Assembly: GCA_019239775.1 (NCBI GenBank)
Contig: JAFAZN010000241.1
Span: forward strand, 1 to 38,557
Length of the DNA stretch: 38,557 nucleotides
DNA from: Chloroflexota bacterium
GTDB lineage: Bacteria; Chloroflexota; UBA6077; CF-72
Direction of reading: 5' to 3'
The position numbers and the translations under genes were made by a program. Shown here piece by piece: positions 1-7,431 of this stretch. A model generated the notes under the pieces. The model was not told where the DNA came from. It did not search any database and saw nothing but the letters and a program-made list of their open reading frames with translations. The first letter of the stretch is position 1. Every line of letters starts with the position of its first letter.

Positions 1-1
1 G

Positions 2-169
2 CCGTACACCTGGCAGCTGTGGCGGGCGGACATCAACGTTGACAAGTCCGTCCGCGACATCCGCGTCCGGGCCACCGATGGACAGGGCAAGCCGCAAACG
101 CGCGAGCAGAACGATCCGTTCCCGTCCGGCGCCACGGGCTACGACACGATCCGCGTCGCGGTCAGCTAG
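2..169 (+). CDS. Sulfite oxidase-like molybdopterin oxidoreductase, C-terminal fragment
   Basis: The first 55 codons of the window read as the end of a protein, stopping at TAG 167-169; the rest lies upstream of the window. The visible segment has a Trp-x-x-Trp pair near its start, then RVRATDGQGKPQ and finally FPSGATGYDTIRVAV. This is the pattern of the Mo-co oxidoreductase dimerisation (immunoglobulin-like) domain that ends sulfite oxidase and SoxC-type enzymes, including the Gln/Pro turn and the PxGATGY strand. The catalytic domain with the molybdenum-ligating cysteine is out of view, so substrate and localisation cannot be told. Family assignment is by pattern memory only. Confidence 0.7.
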   Translation, partial: PYTWQLWRADINVDKSVRDIRVRATDGQGKPQTREQNDPFPSGATGYDTIRVAVS

Positions 170-186
170 TTCACAAGTCAAGAGCT

Positions 187-212
187 CCAGGATCCATCCT
201 GGTAATTTCCTT
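187..212 (+). terminator. Rho-independent-like terminator of the molybdoenzyme gene
   Basis: A perfect 7-bp stem, CCAGGAT / ATCCTGG with a two-base CC loop (187-202), starts 17 nt after the stop codon and is followed by a moderately T-rich tail (taatttcctt). Position and structure fit termination of the plus-strand gene before the convergent aldolase. The T tract is broken, so strength is uncertain. The remaining bases to 307 hold no gene that I can see. Confidence 0.5.
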
Positions 213-307
213 CCGTGGGTTGAAGCACTCGGGCTTGCGCTGACGAGCGCTTCCAACCTCGGGAGGGGAAGTCTTCTCTGAAGAGACGCAGACTGTGAGT
301 AGGTTCG

Positions 308-1693
308 TCAGGCGGCGACGGTTTTCAGCGCTTCGGGCTGGGGCTTGGTGATTTTCGGCGTATCGCTGACCCACTTCGCCACGAGGGCTGAGGTATCCAG
401 CACGCCCAGCTGCTCGTAGAGGAATTCCAGCTTCTCCTCGAGCTGCGAGCGAATTTGCGAACGCGTGGACTCGGGCAGCTCCCAGACTTGCTGTTTGAAG
501 GGACCCCAGATCTTCTTGCGCGTCTTGTAAATGAACTGCTCCTCGGTGTCGCCCTTGGCCCACTCGTTGGCGAGCTTGTCCTTGCAGTACGCGTAGGCTT
601 CCTGCTTCAGGTCTGAAGGAAACGCGCCATGATCCAGGATGATGTTCTGGAATTCGGTGGCGAGGTGCACCTCGAGCGTGTCAACCTCGGGGAAGTTGGA
701 AAAGTACTCCGCCGGAAGCGTGCTGGCACCGTGCTGCACCGCACCGCCGAGGCCGTGCTTGCGCGCCGCCGCCGACATATCCCGCAGCGTGTCGAAATCG
801 ATCGCCACCTTCAGCAGCGAACCGTCAGGCAGCACCACACCGCCGTGCGACGAACCCGTATTGACGCTGATCTTGGACAGTCCCCGCCCGTGCGAGAAGT
901 GCTCACCAAACCCAGTGACGAACGCCTCGAGCTCTTCGACAGTGCTGTTCTTCTTGCCTACTTCGCCGATCTCGCCACCGATGGAGACGTTGACACCCGC
1001 AGGTTGGAGGTCACGGATCAATGAAGCGAGCTCGGCACAGCGCTCGTAGTTGTGCCGCTGCTGCTCGGCCAGGCTGGGAAAGGACAGATCCACCAGGGTT
1101 GAGGTGTCTATGTCGATGTTGCCGTAGCCGGCCGCGATGGCCTGGCGAATCAGCTGCTTCAAGCCGTCGATCACCGCCTCTGGGTCGGTCGCGTACTTCT
1201 TGGCGTCGGCCTGATAGTGGTCGCCCTGAATGAAGATCGGGCCGGTATGACCCTCCTTTATGGCTGCCGCCATCATGACGGTCGCGAACTCATCGCAGGT
1301 TTGATCGGTGTAGCCCATTTCGCTGCGGGCCAGCTCAAAGATGAAGGCGCCCACTTTGCGGCGCTTAGCCGAGGCCACGATTGCGCGCGCGAAGTCGTAC
1401 GCCATCGCGCGCACATTGATGGCCGGCACGGTGGTGGCTGAGTACTCGTCGCGCGACCGCGCCTGGTAGAGCGAATCGATGCTCGCACTCCGGATGCCGG
1501 CAGCCCATCCGATTTCCCAGATCAGCCAGCGCGCGCTCTCACGCACGTCGCCTTGCCCGAATACGGCGGTGTGGATCAGACGATCGATAATGTCGCCACG
1601 CAGCGCCGTCGGATCTTTGACCTTCACCCCGCCATTGAGCTCGATGGCCTGGCGAGTGCCCTGAACCAACTCCTGAACGGACGCGAACGTCAT
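308..1693 (-). CDS. Class II fructose/ketose-bisphosphate aldolase, long form
   Basis: A 461-residue zinc-dependent aldolase, probably cleaving or forming fructose 1,6-bisphosphate in glycolysis/gluconeogenesis in the cytoplasm. Visible class II signatures are QGDHYQ (Asp-His of the metal and catalytic site), NIDIDTSTL, a GGEIGEVGKKN stretch, SVNTGSSHGG, and the late HGASTLP motif. The length exceeds the usual 280-350 residues and matches the long aldolase group I associate with Chloroflexi-like genomes; the extra length is mainly C-terminal. The ATG at 1693 is preceded by a clear GGAGGGAG ribosome site 7 nt away; a longer reading frame to 1789 has no such support. Substrate (fructose versus tagatose bisphosphate) is not proven. 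Confidence 0.82.
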   Translation of the reverse strand: MTFASVQELVQGTRQAIELNGGVKVKDPTALRGDIIDRLIHTAVFGQGDVRESARWLIWEIGWAAGIRSASIDSLYQARSRDEYSATTVPAINVRAMAYDFARAIVASAKRRKVGAFIFELARSEMGYTDQTCDEFATVMMAAAIKEGHTGPIFIQGDHYQADAKKYATDPEAVIDGLKQLIRQAIAAGYGNIDIDTSTLVDLSFPSLAEQQRHNYERCAELASLIRDLQPAGVNVSIGGEIGEVGKKNSTVEELEAFVTGFGEHFSHGRGLSKISVNTGSSHGGVVLPDGSLLKVAIDFDTLRDMSAAARKHGLGGAVQHGASTLPAEYFSNFPEVDTLEVHLATEFQNIILDHGAFPSDLKQEAYAYCKDKLANEWAKGDTEEQFIYKTRKKIWGPFKQQVWELPESTRSQIRSQLEEKLEFLYEQLGVLDTSALVAKWVSDTPKITKPQPEALKTVAA

Positions 1694-1726
1694 CGTTCGT
1701 CTCCCTCCGTTTTTGTCTGTGGGGCA

Positions 1727-1732
1727 AGTATA
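1727..1732 (-). promoter_or_regulatory. -10 box for the aldolase gene
   Basis: On the minus strand TATACT lies 33 nt upstream of the aldolase ATG, leaving a leader of about 25 nt that contains the GGAGGGAG ribosome site. No convincing -35 hexamer is visible at 16-18 nt spacing; the equivalent position overlaps the start of the divergent DUF309 gene. Assigned from the -10 match and position only. Confidence 0.4.
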
Positions 1733-1751
1733 ACCCTGGGGTCTGCAGAAA

Positions 1752-2222
1752 ATGGCCACGACCCCGGATCCCCGTTCGACCCATCCCAAACTGGCGCGTG
1801 CCCTCGAACGCCTCGCCTCGAGCGATCTGAGCGCGGATTGTGCTTCGCCTGCACCGCCACAATTGCTGCAGGCGATTCATGAGTTCAACGCGGGCGAATT
1901 CTTCGAGCAACATGAAACACTCGAGTTGTTGTGGCGTGCCACGCCAGGTGAGATTCGCCACCTGTATGAGGGCATCCTGCAAATCGGCGTAGGGATGTAC
2001 CACCTCGTGCACCAGCACAATTTCCACGGCGCCGCTGTCAAACTGGACCATGGGATTCGCCTATTGGAGGCCTTCCCGCCCGCGTGTCACGGAGTGGACG
2101 TGGATCGCCTCCGGCTGGATGCAACACGCGCGCGTGAGGCGCTGCTGGTGCTCGGCGCACAGAATCTCGAGCAGTTTCCGCGGGAACTTACGCCGCGCGT
2201 ACACCTGGTTGGCGAGCGGTGA
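1752..2222 (+). CDS. DUF309 family protein
   Basis: A 156-residue small helical protein of the DUF309 family, function unknown. Its core is visible as FNAGEFFEQHETLELLWR (about residues 45-62) followed by YEGILQIGVGMYHL and a later HGAAVKLDHG. The invariant His-Glu of the family (HETLE) and the Q...YH pair are in place, so the fold is probably intact. The ATG at 1752 has no obvious ribosome site. The stop overlaps the GTG start of the next gene (GTGA, 2219-2222), implying translational coupling with the DoxX-like membrane protein. It diverges from the aldolase gene across a 58-bp gap. Confidence 0.8.
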   Translation: MATTPDPRSTHPKLARALERLASSDLSADCASPAPPQLLQAIHEFNAGEFFEQHETLELLWRATPGEIRHLYEGILQIGVGMYHLVHQHNFHGAAVKLDHGIRLLEAFPPACHGVDVDRLRLDATRAREALLVLGAQNLEQFPRELTPRVHLVGER

Positions 2223-2617
2223 CTGGTGGTCGGTCACGTCTGACGGGGACCATCCGGTTGGTCACGGCCGTGTGGCTCATCGCGTCCGCCGTCAGAGCAC
2301 TGGCCGCACCCGCACAAGCGGTGGCCGAACAAGGTCTGCCAATGGCGGTGCTCTTGCCGATGGCCGCCATCTCGTTCACGCTTGGCGTTTTTCTGCTCAC
2401 GGGGTTCATGAGCCGAGTCTGTGGACTGGTACTCGCGTGTTTACAGGCGTGGTTGATGGCGAACTACGGATTTGCGATCGTCCCCGTAGTGCTCGCGCTG
2501 GTGGGGATACACCTGATGCTCAGCGGTGGCGGCGCCTGGGCCATGGACATCTACGTCCAGAAGATGCAGGATCGCGTGCGCCAGAAGAACTTCGAGAAGA
2601 CCCTTACTGAACCGTAA
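2219..2617 (+). CDS. DoxX-like small integral membrane protein
   Basis: A 132-residue protein with four predicted hydrophobic segments (about residues 10-28, 40-60, 64-82 and 84-100) and a short charged C-terminal tail. The arrangement, with an LLTGFMSRVCGLVLA turn and a late GGGAWAMD motif, resembles DoxX/DoxD-like proteins, whose last helix is followed by a G-G-x-x-S/A-x-D turn. The start is GTG overlapping the DUF309 stop. The last 14 nt overlap the convergent LiaF-like gene, so both coding regions share DNA at their 3' ends. The assignment is a family-level guess; some DoxX relatives are linked to redox or thiosulfate metabolism, but nothing here supports a specific role. Confidence 0.55.
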   Translation: MTGGRSRLTGTIRLVTAVWLIASAVRALAAPAQAVAEQGLPMAVLLPMAAISFTLGVFLLTGFMSRVCGLVLACLQAWLMANYGFAIVPVVLALVGIHLMLSGGGAWAMDIYVQKMQDRVRQKNFEKTLTEP

Positions 2618-3584
2618 TCGTCGTCGCGCCAGTCTCGATGTTGAGATCGACCTTGTTTGCCGCGGTGTCGTAGTCCGGCGACCGATACATCGACTCGCTA
2701 GCCGACGGGAAGCGGCTCTGATCCACATTCAGGGTTGATAGCCCGCCGTGGTACTGGATCTGCGCGGCGACACCCTGTGGCACCTCGAGGGTGATGGTGG
2801 ACGCACCGCCACTGATGTGGGCCGTCGTCAAGCCGCCAGCTTCAGGAAAGCGGACCCACGCTGTCGCTGCGCCAATCGACATGTCGATCGTGGCGACGTG
2901 CAGGTTGCTCAGGTCGAGTCGAGCATCAGTGGCACCCGTCTGGATGTTCAGCGACGCGATTGGCACACTCGGAGCGAGGTTCAGCTCCATATGCGCCGGA
3001 TCTGAGCTGCCATTGGCGAAGGGCGGAAAGACGGGCGCGCCGTCACGCCCACTGCTCTGATATTCGAGCTGACCGACACCGCCGGGCGTTGCCGTGTAGT
3101 GCGGCTGCGGTGCAAGCTGAGGCGGCCCTTGATAGGTCATGAGGGCCAGAGCATTTGCCTGTGGCTGGTCGATCGGCCCGAGCACGAACTGGCCGGCCCC
3201 GAATCGAACCGTCACGGCAGCCTGTGTCGCACCCCCCAGGTCGGTGTTGGCGGTCGTATGAAACGGCTCGGCACTGGCGCCCGACGTCGAAGGCAGCGGC
3301 ATGTTCGTGAGCGCCGCGCCGACGACCAGTACGATCGCCGCCACCGCCGCAAGGACGAGCCACGGGATACGGTGCGACAGCAGCAGCTCGATGCCGATGA
3401 GCACCAGCACCAGCGGCCAGAGCTTCCACATGTTCATCCAGAAGTTCGGCGGTAGATGACCGGTGTTCTCGAGCAGGAAAACCGCTCCGAGAAAGATCAG
3501 GATCAGTGGCCCAACCACACCACCCCGTCGTCTGGGACGGGGCGGCACAGGCGGGGCGCCGTACGGAGGAGCAGTCGAGCTCAA
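2604..3584 (-). CDS. LiaF-like membrane protein with toast-rack-type C-terminal domain
   Basis: About 326 residues. A proline/arginine-rich cytoplasmic start is followed by two or three membrane helices (GPLILIFLGAVFLLEN, LWPLVLVLIGIELLL, LVLAAVAAIVLVVGAAL), the DUF5668/LiaI-LiaF type membrane unit. A long exported beta-rich region follows with repeated strand motifs (LNIQTGATDARLDLS, DLNIETGATTITV), as in the toast-rack/DUF2154 fold. LiaF-like proteins sense or dampen envelope stress. The start is uncertain: TTG 3584 overlaps the pspC stop and has GGTGGAG just upstream, while GTG 3593 is an alternative. It follows pspC as the second gene of the operon transcribed from the 4.4-kb divergent promoter. 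Confidence 0.65.
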   Translation of the reverse strand: MSSTAPPYGAPPVPPRPRRRGGVVGPLILIFLGAVFLLENTGHLPPNFWMNMWKLWPLVLVLIGIELLLSHRIPWLVLAAVAAIVLVVGAALTNMPLPSTSGASAEPFHTTANTDLGGATQAAVTVRFGAGQFVLGPIDQPQANALALMTYQGPPQLAPQPHYTATPGGVGQLEYQSSGRDGAPVFPPFANGSSDPAHMELNLAPSVPIASLNIQTGATDARLDLSNLHVATIDMSIGAATAWVRFPEAGGLTTAHISGGASTITLEVPQGVAAQIQYHGGLSTLNVDQSRFPSASESMYRSPDYDTAANKVDLNIETGATTITVQ

Positions 3585-4294
3585 CGACTCCACCAGCCGG
3601 ACTGACGCCCGAGCAGAATGACGCCGATGCCAATCAAGATCAGCGGCCACATCGTGCGGCCGTCGATCCACCTGAAGATCCCCGCGTTCGCAGCCAGAAA
3701 CAGTACTCCCAGGGCCACAAGCACGACGCCGGTGGATTTCGAATGCCGATGGTGTCCGCGATGCGGCTCGACATAACGCTCTGAACGCCACCACGCGTCC
3801 TCCGCCGGTGCCGAGGTGGGAGGGGTGGCGGTGCTGGTGGTCGTTGCGCCTTTGTCACTTGCCGCACCAGTTTCTGGGGGAGGCGGCGCATCCGGAGCAC
3901 GCCACGAATGGCCTGCCGCGCGGACATCGTCCGCCATCCGCCGCGCTTCCTCGGCGAGCCGCTGCGTTTCGCTGTGGAACTCCTCGGACCAATCGTGCCA
4001 GGCGCCCGGGCCATAGCCAACCGAGCGATCGTCGCGCGGCAGGATGATCCAGGCCAGGATGTACACGGGCACTGCAAGACCGCCCGTAACGACGGTCGCG
4101 GCGACCCAGAGCAGGCGAACCAGCGAGGGATCGAGGTCAAAATACTCCGCCATCCCGCCCGCGACGCCTGCCCACATCCGTTCACGACTGCTGCGCATCA
4201 ATCGCCGCGGTGGCGGAGGCGGGGCATAGGGCGGATACGGCGGCGGCGTGGGTGGTGCGGGTGATGTCGGTGGAACTGGCGGGTAGTCAGCCAT
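3581..4294 (-). CDS. PspC domain envelope-stress protein
   Basis: A 237-residue membrane protein. After a Pro/Tyr-rich N-terminus (residues 1-30) comes a PspC domain: RSSRERMWAGVAGGMAEYFD, then DPSLVRLLWV and a hydrophobic helix ending in AWIILP (about 35-90). A charged linker with a possible coiled coil (EEFHSETQRLAEEARRMADD) leads to a C-terminal two-helix LiaI/LiaF-type unit (GVVLVALGVLFLAANAGIF, MWPLILIGIGVILLG). PspC proteins act at the cytoplasmic membrane in phage-shock type envelope stress responses. The ATG at 4294 lies 13 nt after AGGAGG, a long but usable spacing. Its promoter is the left arm of the divergent ECF-type promoter at 4384-4437. Confidence 0.82.
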   Translation of the reverse strand: MADYPPVPPTSPAPPTPPPYPPYAPPPPPRRLMRSSRERMWAGVAGGMAEYFDLDPSLVRLLWVAATVVTGGLAVPVYILAWIILPRDDRSVGYGPGAWHDWSEEFHSETQRLAEEARRMADDVRAAGHSWRAPDAPPPPETGAASDKGATTTSTATPPTSAPAEDAWWRSERYVEPHRGHHRHSKSTGVVLVALGVLFLAANAGIFRWIDGRTMWPLILIGIGVILLGRQSGWWSR

Positions 4295-4383
4295 GGCGGG
4301 TACGTGTCCTCCTGTCTTCAGCTCGACGTTGTGCTGAAGTCGCCGCGTGTGCCGGGCGTACAGTATTGTCTCGTGTTCCATGA

Positions 4384-4437
4384 GACGACATCCGGCCAGT
4401 AGTTGTTGCACGCAACTTCTTCACCCCAGCGTGCGTC
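4384..4437. promoter_or_regulatory. Symmetric bidirectional ECF sigma promoter
   Basis: The plus strand reads GACG-N17-GTTGC-AC-GCAAC-N17-CGTC. Each strand therefore carries GCAAC-N17-CGTC, a close match to the AAC...CGT -35/-10 pattern of ECF sigma factors such as the SigM/SigX/SigW group. The two -35 elements are back to back, separated by 2 bp. The right arm points at the ECF sigma gene (ATG 20 nt after the -10); the left arm points at pspC (about 90 nt away). The simplest reading is an autoregulated promoter shared by the sigma factor and its target operon. Confidence 0.65.
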
Positions 4438-4457
4438 GTATCGTGGCCGAGTGAGGC

Positions 4458-5063
4458 ATGGCCGAACCGAGTCCTGCACTCGTTCGACGAGCGCAGGCCG
4501 GTGATGCCGAGGCGCTGTCGGCACTCGTTCAAAGTCAACAGACCTACGTGTACAGCATCGCAATGAGCCTTATGCACAACCCCGCCGACGCCGCCGACAT
4601 GACGCAGGAAGCCTTCGTGCGCCTGCTGCGTTCCCTGGGCACCTACCGGGCCGAGACCAAGTTCACCACATGGCTGTACAGGCTGGTTACCAACATCTGT
4701 CTCGACGGCTTGCGCCGGCGTGGTCGGCCGGTTGACTCACTTGATGAGCCGGCCACCAGTCAGTCAGGCGACGATGCGCAAACCGCTGGGGAACGTCTGG
4801 CTGACAGTGACCGCTGGACCCAACCTGAATCCGAGGCTGCCTTGCGCGAGTCGGCTTCTGAGGTGCGCGCCGCATTGAGCGAGCTGCCACCGGCCCAGCG
4901 ACTGGCGCTCACCCTGCACTACTTCGACGATATGCGCTACGAAGACATTGCCGAGACAATGCACCTGCCGTTAAATACAGTGAAGAGTCACATCAGGCGA
5001 GGGAAGGAGCGGCTGGCCGTCGTGCTCAGCAATCCGGCCGAGGAGCAATCGTGGACTGCATAG
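4458..5063 (+). CDS. ECF (RpoE-type) sigma-70 family factor
   Basis: A 201-residue group 4 sigma factor that would direct RNA polymerase to envelope-stress promoters. Region 2 spans about residues 20-90 (SIAMSLMHNPADAADMTQEAFVRLL for -10 recognition and core binding, then FTTWLYRLVTNICLDGLRR). A variable acidic linker follows, then region 4 (about 140-190: LSELPPAQRLALTLHYFD, YEDIAETMHLPLNTVKSHIRR), the helix-turn-helix for the -35. Sigma region 3 is absent, as expected. It overlaps the anti-sigma gene by 13 nt and is preceded by the GCAAC-N17-CGTC element, which suggests autoregulation. Confidence 0.93.
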   Translation: MAEPSPALVRRAQAGDAEALSALVQSQQTYVYSIAMSLMHNPADAADMTQEAFVRLLRSLGTYRAETKFTTWLYRLVTNICLDGLRRRGRPVDSLDEPATSQSGDDAQTAGERLADSDRWTQPESEAALRESASEVRAALSELPPAQRLALTLHYFDDMRYEDIAETMHLPLNTVKSHIRRGKERLAVVLSNPAEEQSWTA

Positions 5064-5605
5064 ACGTCACCGAGCTGCTGCTGGCTGAGGAAGTCACCGA
5101 GCATCCGGACGTCGACGAGCACATCGCCTCTTGCGCGAGGTGCACACGTATTGCGCGTGGCGTGGGTCGGCTCGACATGGTCTTGAGTGCAACGCTCCTG
5201 ATCGAGCCGCCGGCACAGCTGCAAGCGCAGCTGGTGCAACTAGCCTTGAACGCCGCGCGACCCGCGCGGGTGCCATGGTGGCAGTCGCTTGCGAGCTTCG
5301 ACTTCACGGCCTGGTTGACCCAGCGGCCGCAGATGATCGCGGCTCAAGGGCTCGCCGCGGTGATGCTCGCGCTGGCAAGCTGGCAGGTCTTCGGCTGGCT
5401 CTCGGCGGTCCAGCCGGTGCTGGGCGACGTGGCCTATGCGGTGACGCTAGTCGCCGGCTCGCCGGCGGTTGCCTATCTCGGCAGCGTGCAGATTGACTTC
5501 CAGAGCCTTGGCATGTGGTCGGTCGTCGGAATTGCCGGCTGGCTCGTTTCAGAAAACGGTGTGATAGGGCGCCGCATCGCCTCGAGCGGCTTGCGGCTGC
5601 CCTGA
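5051..5605 (+). CDS. Zinc-finger (ZAS-type) anti-sigma factor
   Basis: A 184-residue protein whose N-terminus has the ZAS motif His24-x3-Cys28-x2-Cys31 (HIASCARC), which binds zinc and clamps ECF sigma factors. Two to three hydrophobic segments follow from about residue 95 (MIAAQGLAAVMLALASW, a stretch around 120-140, MWSVVGIAGWLV), so it is probably a membrane-anchored sensor that holds the sigma factor at the membrane. The start is GTG 5051, with GAGGAG upstream, inside the sigma gene's last codons. Its stop (TGA 5603-5605) overlaps the CTG proposed as the tgt start. The extracytoplasmic part is very short, so the signal may be sensed within the membrane. Confidence 0.82.
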   Translation: MDCIDVTELLLAEEVTEHPDVDEHIASCARCTRIARGVGRLDMVLSATLLIEPPAQLQAQLVQLALNAARPARVPWWQSLASFDFTAWLTQRPQMIAAQGLAAVMLALASWQVFGWLSAVQPVLGDVAYAVTLVAGSPAVAYLGSVQIDFQSLGMWSVVGIAGWLVSENGVIGRRIASSGLRLP

Positions 5606-6810
5606 GCTTTCAGTTCGAAATCACGAACGTCTCTGGTAGGGCCCGCACAGGCGTGCTGCACACGCCGCATGGGTCGGTGGAGACGCCCTTCCTGTGTGTG
5701 GTGGGGACTGCTGGCAGCGTCAAAGGCATCACGCCCTCCGAATTGCGCGACGTCGGTGCCGGCGTCCTATTGGCCAACACATACCACCTGTTTTTGCGCC
5801 CTGGCGCGGAGGTGGTGCAGCAGTTGGGCGGGCTGCATCGCTTTATGGGCTGGAACGGCCCGATTGTCACTGACAGTGGCGGCTTCCAGGTGTTCTCGTT
5901 GGGCTCAGGGCTCGAGCACGGCGTTGGCAAGCAGATCGGCATGTTTCCCGAGGAGGGCACCCCACGCAAACCTCGGGGTCAGGCAGCCCGATTAGTGCGC
6001 GTCGACGACGATGGTGCGACATTCACTTCGCACATTGACGGCTCACGCCAACGGCTCACACCGGAAATCTCGATTCGCGTGCAGGAAGCGCTCGGGGCCG
6101 ATATCGCTCTGGCCTTTGACGAACCCACCTCGCCGCTGCACGAGGCTTCGTACACACGCACGGCCATGGAACGCACGCACGCCTGGGCACGACGGTGTTT
6201 GGCTGCGCGGACTCGCTCCGATCAGGCGCTGTACGGCATCGTCCAGGGCGGGGCATTCGTTTCTTTACGTGAGGAAAGCGCGCGCTTGATTGGCGCGTTG
6301 CCCTTCGACGGAGTGGCCGTCGGCGGCTCGCTCGGCAAATCCAAGGCCGACATGCACTCTGTGCTCGACTGGACCATGCGTGAGGTGCCCGAGGCGTGGC
6401 CGCGTCACCTCCTGGGTATCGGCGAGCCTGAGGACCTGCTGTCCTGTGCTGCGCGCGGTGTCGACCAATTCGACTGTGTCGCGCCAACGCGTCTTGGCCG
6501 CCACGGAAACCTCTACACACACGCCGGCAAGCTGCTGATCACGCGGCCCGAGTTTCGCGAGGATGCCCGCGTCATCGAGGAGGGCTGCGGCTGCTACACC
6601 TGCCGCACCGGATTCTCCCGCGGGTACCTGCGTCACCTGTTCGCCGCCAACGAACTCCTGGCCTACACGCTGGCCAGCCTTCACAACCTCTACTTCATTC
6701 TGACGCTGATGCAGCGCATCCGCGACGCCATTCGCAGCGACGCCCTCGCAGAGCTAACCGCCGAGTTCCTGACGCGCTACCAGCCCGAACCTGCGCCCAC
6801 CGAGGGCTAA
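5602..6810 (+). CDS. tgt: tRNA-guanine transglycosylase, divergent form, CTG start
   Basis: Exchanges guanine-34 of GUN-anticodon tRNAs for a 7-deazaguanine base in queuosine synthesis or salvage. About 402 residues. Visible elements: ARTGVLHTPHGSVETPF at the N-terminus, catalytic Asp91 in DSGGFQVFSL, base-binding Asp173 and Gln215 (GIVQGG), nucleophile Asp291 in FDCVAPTR, and the zinc site Cys329-x-Cys331-x2-Cys334...His361. There is an extra loop of roughly 28 residues at 101-138, and the usual GGLAVGE loop reads GGSLGK. No ATG, GTG or TTG fits: homology starts at the CTG 5602, giving MSFQFEI, which overlaps the anti-sigma stop (CTGA); the only upstream start, GTG 5515, would overlap that gene by 91 nt. 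Confidence 0.9.
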   Translation: MSFQFEITNVSGRARTGVLHTPHGSVETPFLCVVGTAGSVKGITPSELRDVGAGVLLANTYHLFLRPGAEVVQQLGGLHRFMGWNGPIVTDSGGFQVFSLGSGLEHGVGKQIGMFPEEGTPRKPRGQAARLVRVDDDGATFTSHIDGSRQRLTPEISIRVQEALGADIALAFDEPTSPLHEASYTRTAMERTHAWARRCLAARTRSDQALYGIVQGGAFVSLREESARLIGALPFDGVAVGGSLGKSKADMHSVLDWTMREVPEAWPRHLLGIGEPEDLLSCAARGVDQFDCVAPTRLGRHGNLYTHAGKLLITRPEFREDARVIEEGCGCYTCRTGFSRGYLRHLFAANELLAYTLASLHNLYFILTLMQRIRDAIRSDALAELTAEFLTRYQPEPAPTEG

Positions 6811-6820
6811 TCCCTCGGTG
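6798..6820. terminator. Perfect hairpin over the tgt stop codon
   Basis: A 9-bp perfect stem, CACCGAGGG / CCCTCGGTG, with loop CTAAT; the loop contains most of the tgt TAA stop (6808-6810). It lies between the convergent tgt and lepB genes, so it could act on both strands. There is no T tract on either side, so it is either a U-less terminator or an mRNA 3'-end stabiliser. Confidence 0.5.
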
Positions 6821-6832
6821 CGCTGGCGCGGG

Positions 6833-7420
6833 CTAGGTGGGGATGCCCCAGTCCGCTGGCGGCCAGTAGCTCAGCTGGCTGCGACCGATGAGGTTCTCGG
6901 CGGGGACGAACCAGCCGAAATGGCTGTCACGGCTGTTCGGGCGATTGTCGCCGAGCACGAAGTATTCGGCCGCAGGTACCACCAGGTCGTGATCATCGAG
7001 CGGGTACGTGTAGGACGCCTCGAAATGGATGTACGGCTCGGCTAAGGGCCGGTCGTTGATGAAGACCGTCCCGCGTTCCACGCGCACGCTGTCCCCGGGC
7101 AAGCCGATGATCCGCTTGATCAGGTCAACATCGTCAGTCGGATCAGGCGAATGGAGGACAGCGATGTCACCCCGCTGCGGCCCGCCGAGGATGTACTGCT
7201 CATTCCATCGGTAATACGCGACCTTGTTGACCCAGAGCAGCTGGCCACTGGTGAGGGTCGGCTGCATACTTGGCCCGTCAACGCGGAAATTCTGAAACAG
7301 CACGCGCACCCCGATGAACAGCGCGACCATGAGGGCCAGGGTCTGCACGACTTCGAACAAAAAGCGCTTGCGGCCGTACGCCGCACTACGTGGGAGCTCG
7401 AGCGAAACAGCCTGGTCCAT
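6833..7420 (-). CDS. lepB: Signal peptidase I
   Basis: A 195-residue type I leader peptidase that cleaves signal peptides of exported proteins on the outer face of the membrane. One N-terminal membrane helix (about residues 24-42) is followed by box B with nucleophile Ser51 (DGPSMQPT), box D with general base Lys102 (DLIKRIIGLPGD) and box E (LGDNRPNSRDSHFGW). The size and single helix match the short Gram-positive-type enzyme. The ATG at 7420 has no ribosome site and lies only 11 nt after a TATAGT -10 box. It is downstream of fumC on the same strand but has its own promoter in the 41-bp gap. Confidence 0.93.
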   Translation of the reverse strand: MDQAVSLELPRSAAYGRKRFLFEVVQTLALMVALFIGVRVLFQNFRVDGPSMQPTLTSGQLLWVNKVAYYRWNEQYILGGPQRGDIAVLHSPDPTDDVDLIKRIIGLPGDSVRVERGTVFINDRPLAEPYIHFEASYTYPLDDHDLVVPAAEYFVLGDNRPNSRDSHFGWFVPAENLIGRSQLSYWPPADWGIPT

Positions 7421-7431
7421 TGAGCGCGCCG

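Noticed and set aside
230..307. Short inverted repeats before the aldolase stop (for example around TCTTC/GAAGA) as a minus-strand terminator
   Set aside because: Stems are only 4-5 bp with no T tract, within what chance would give.
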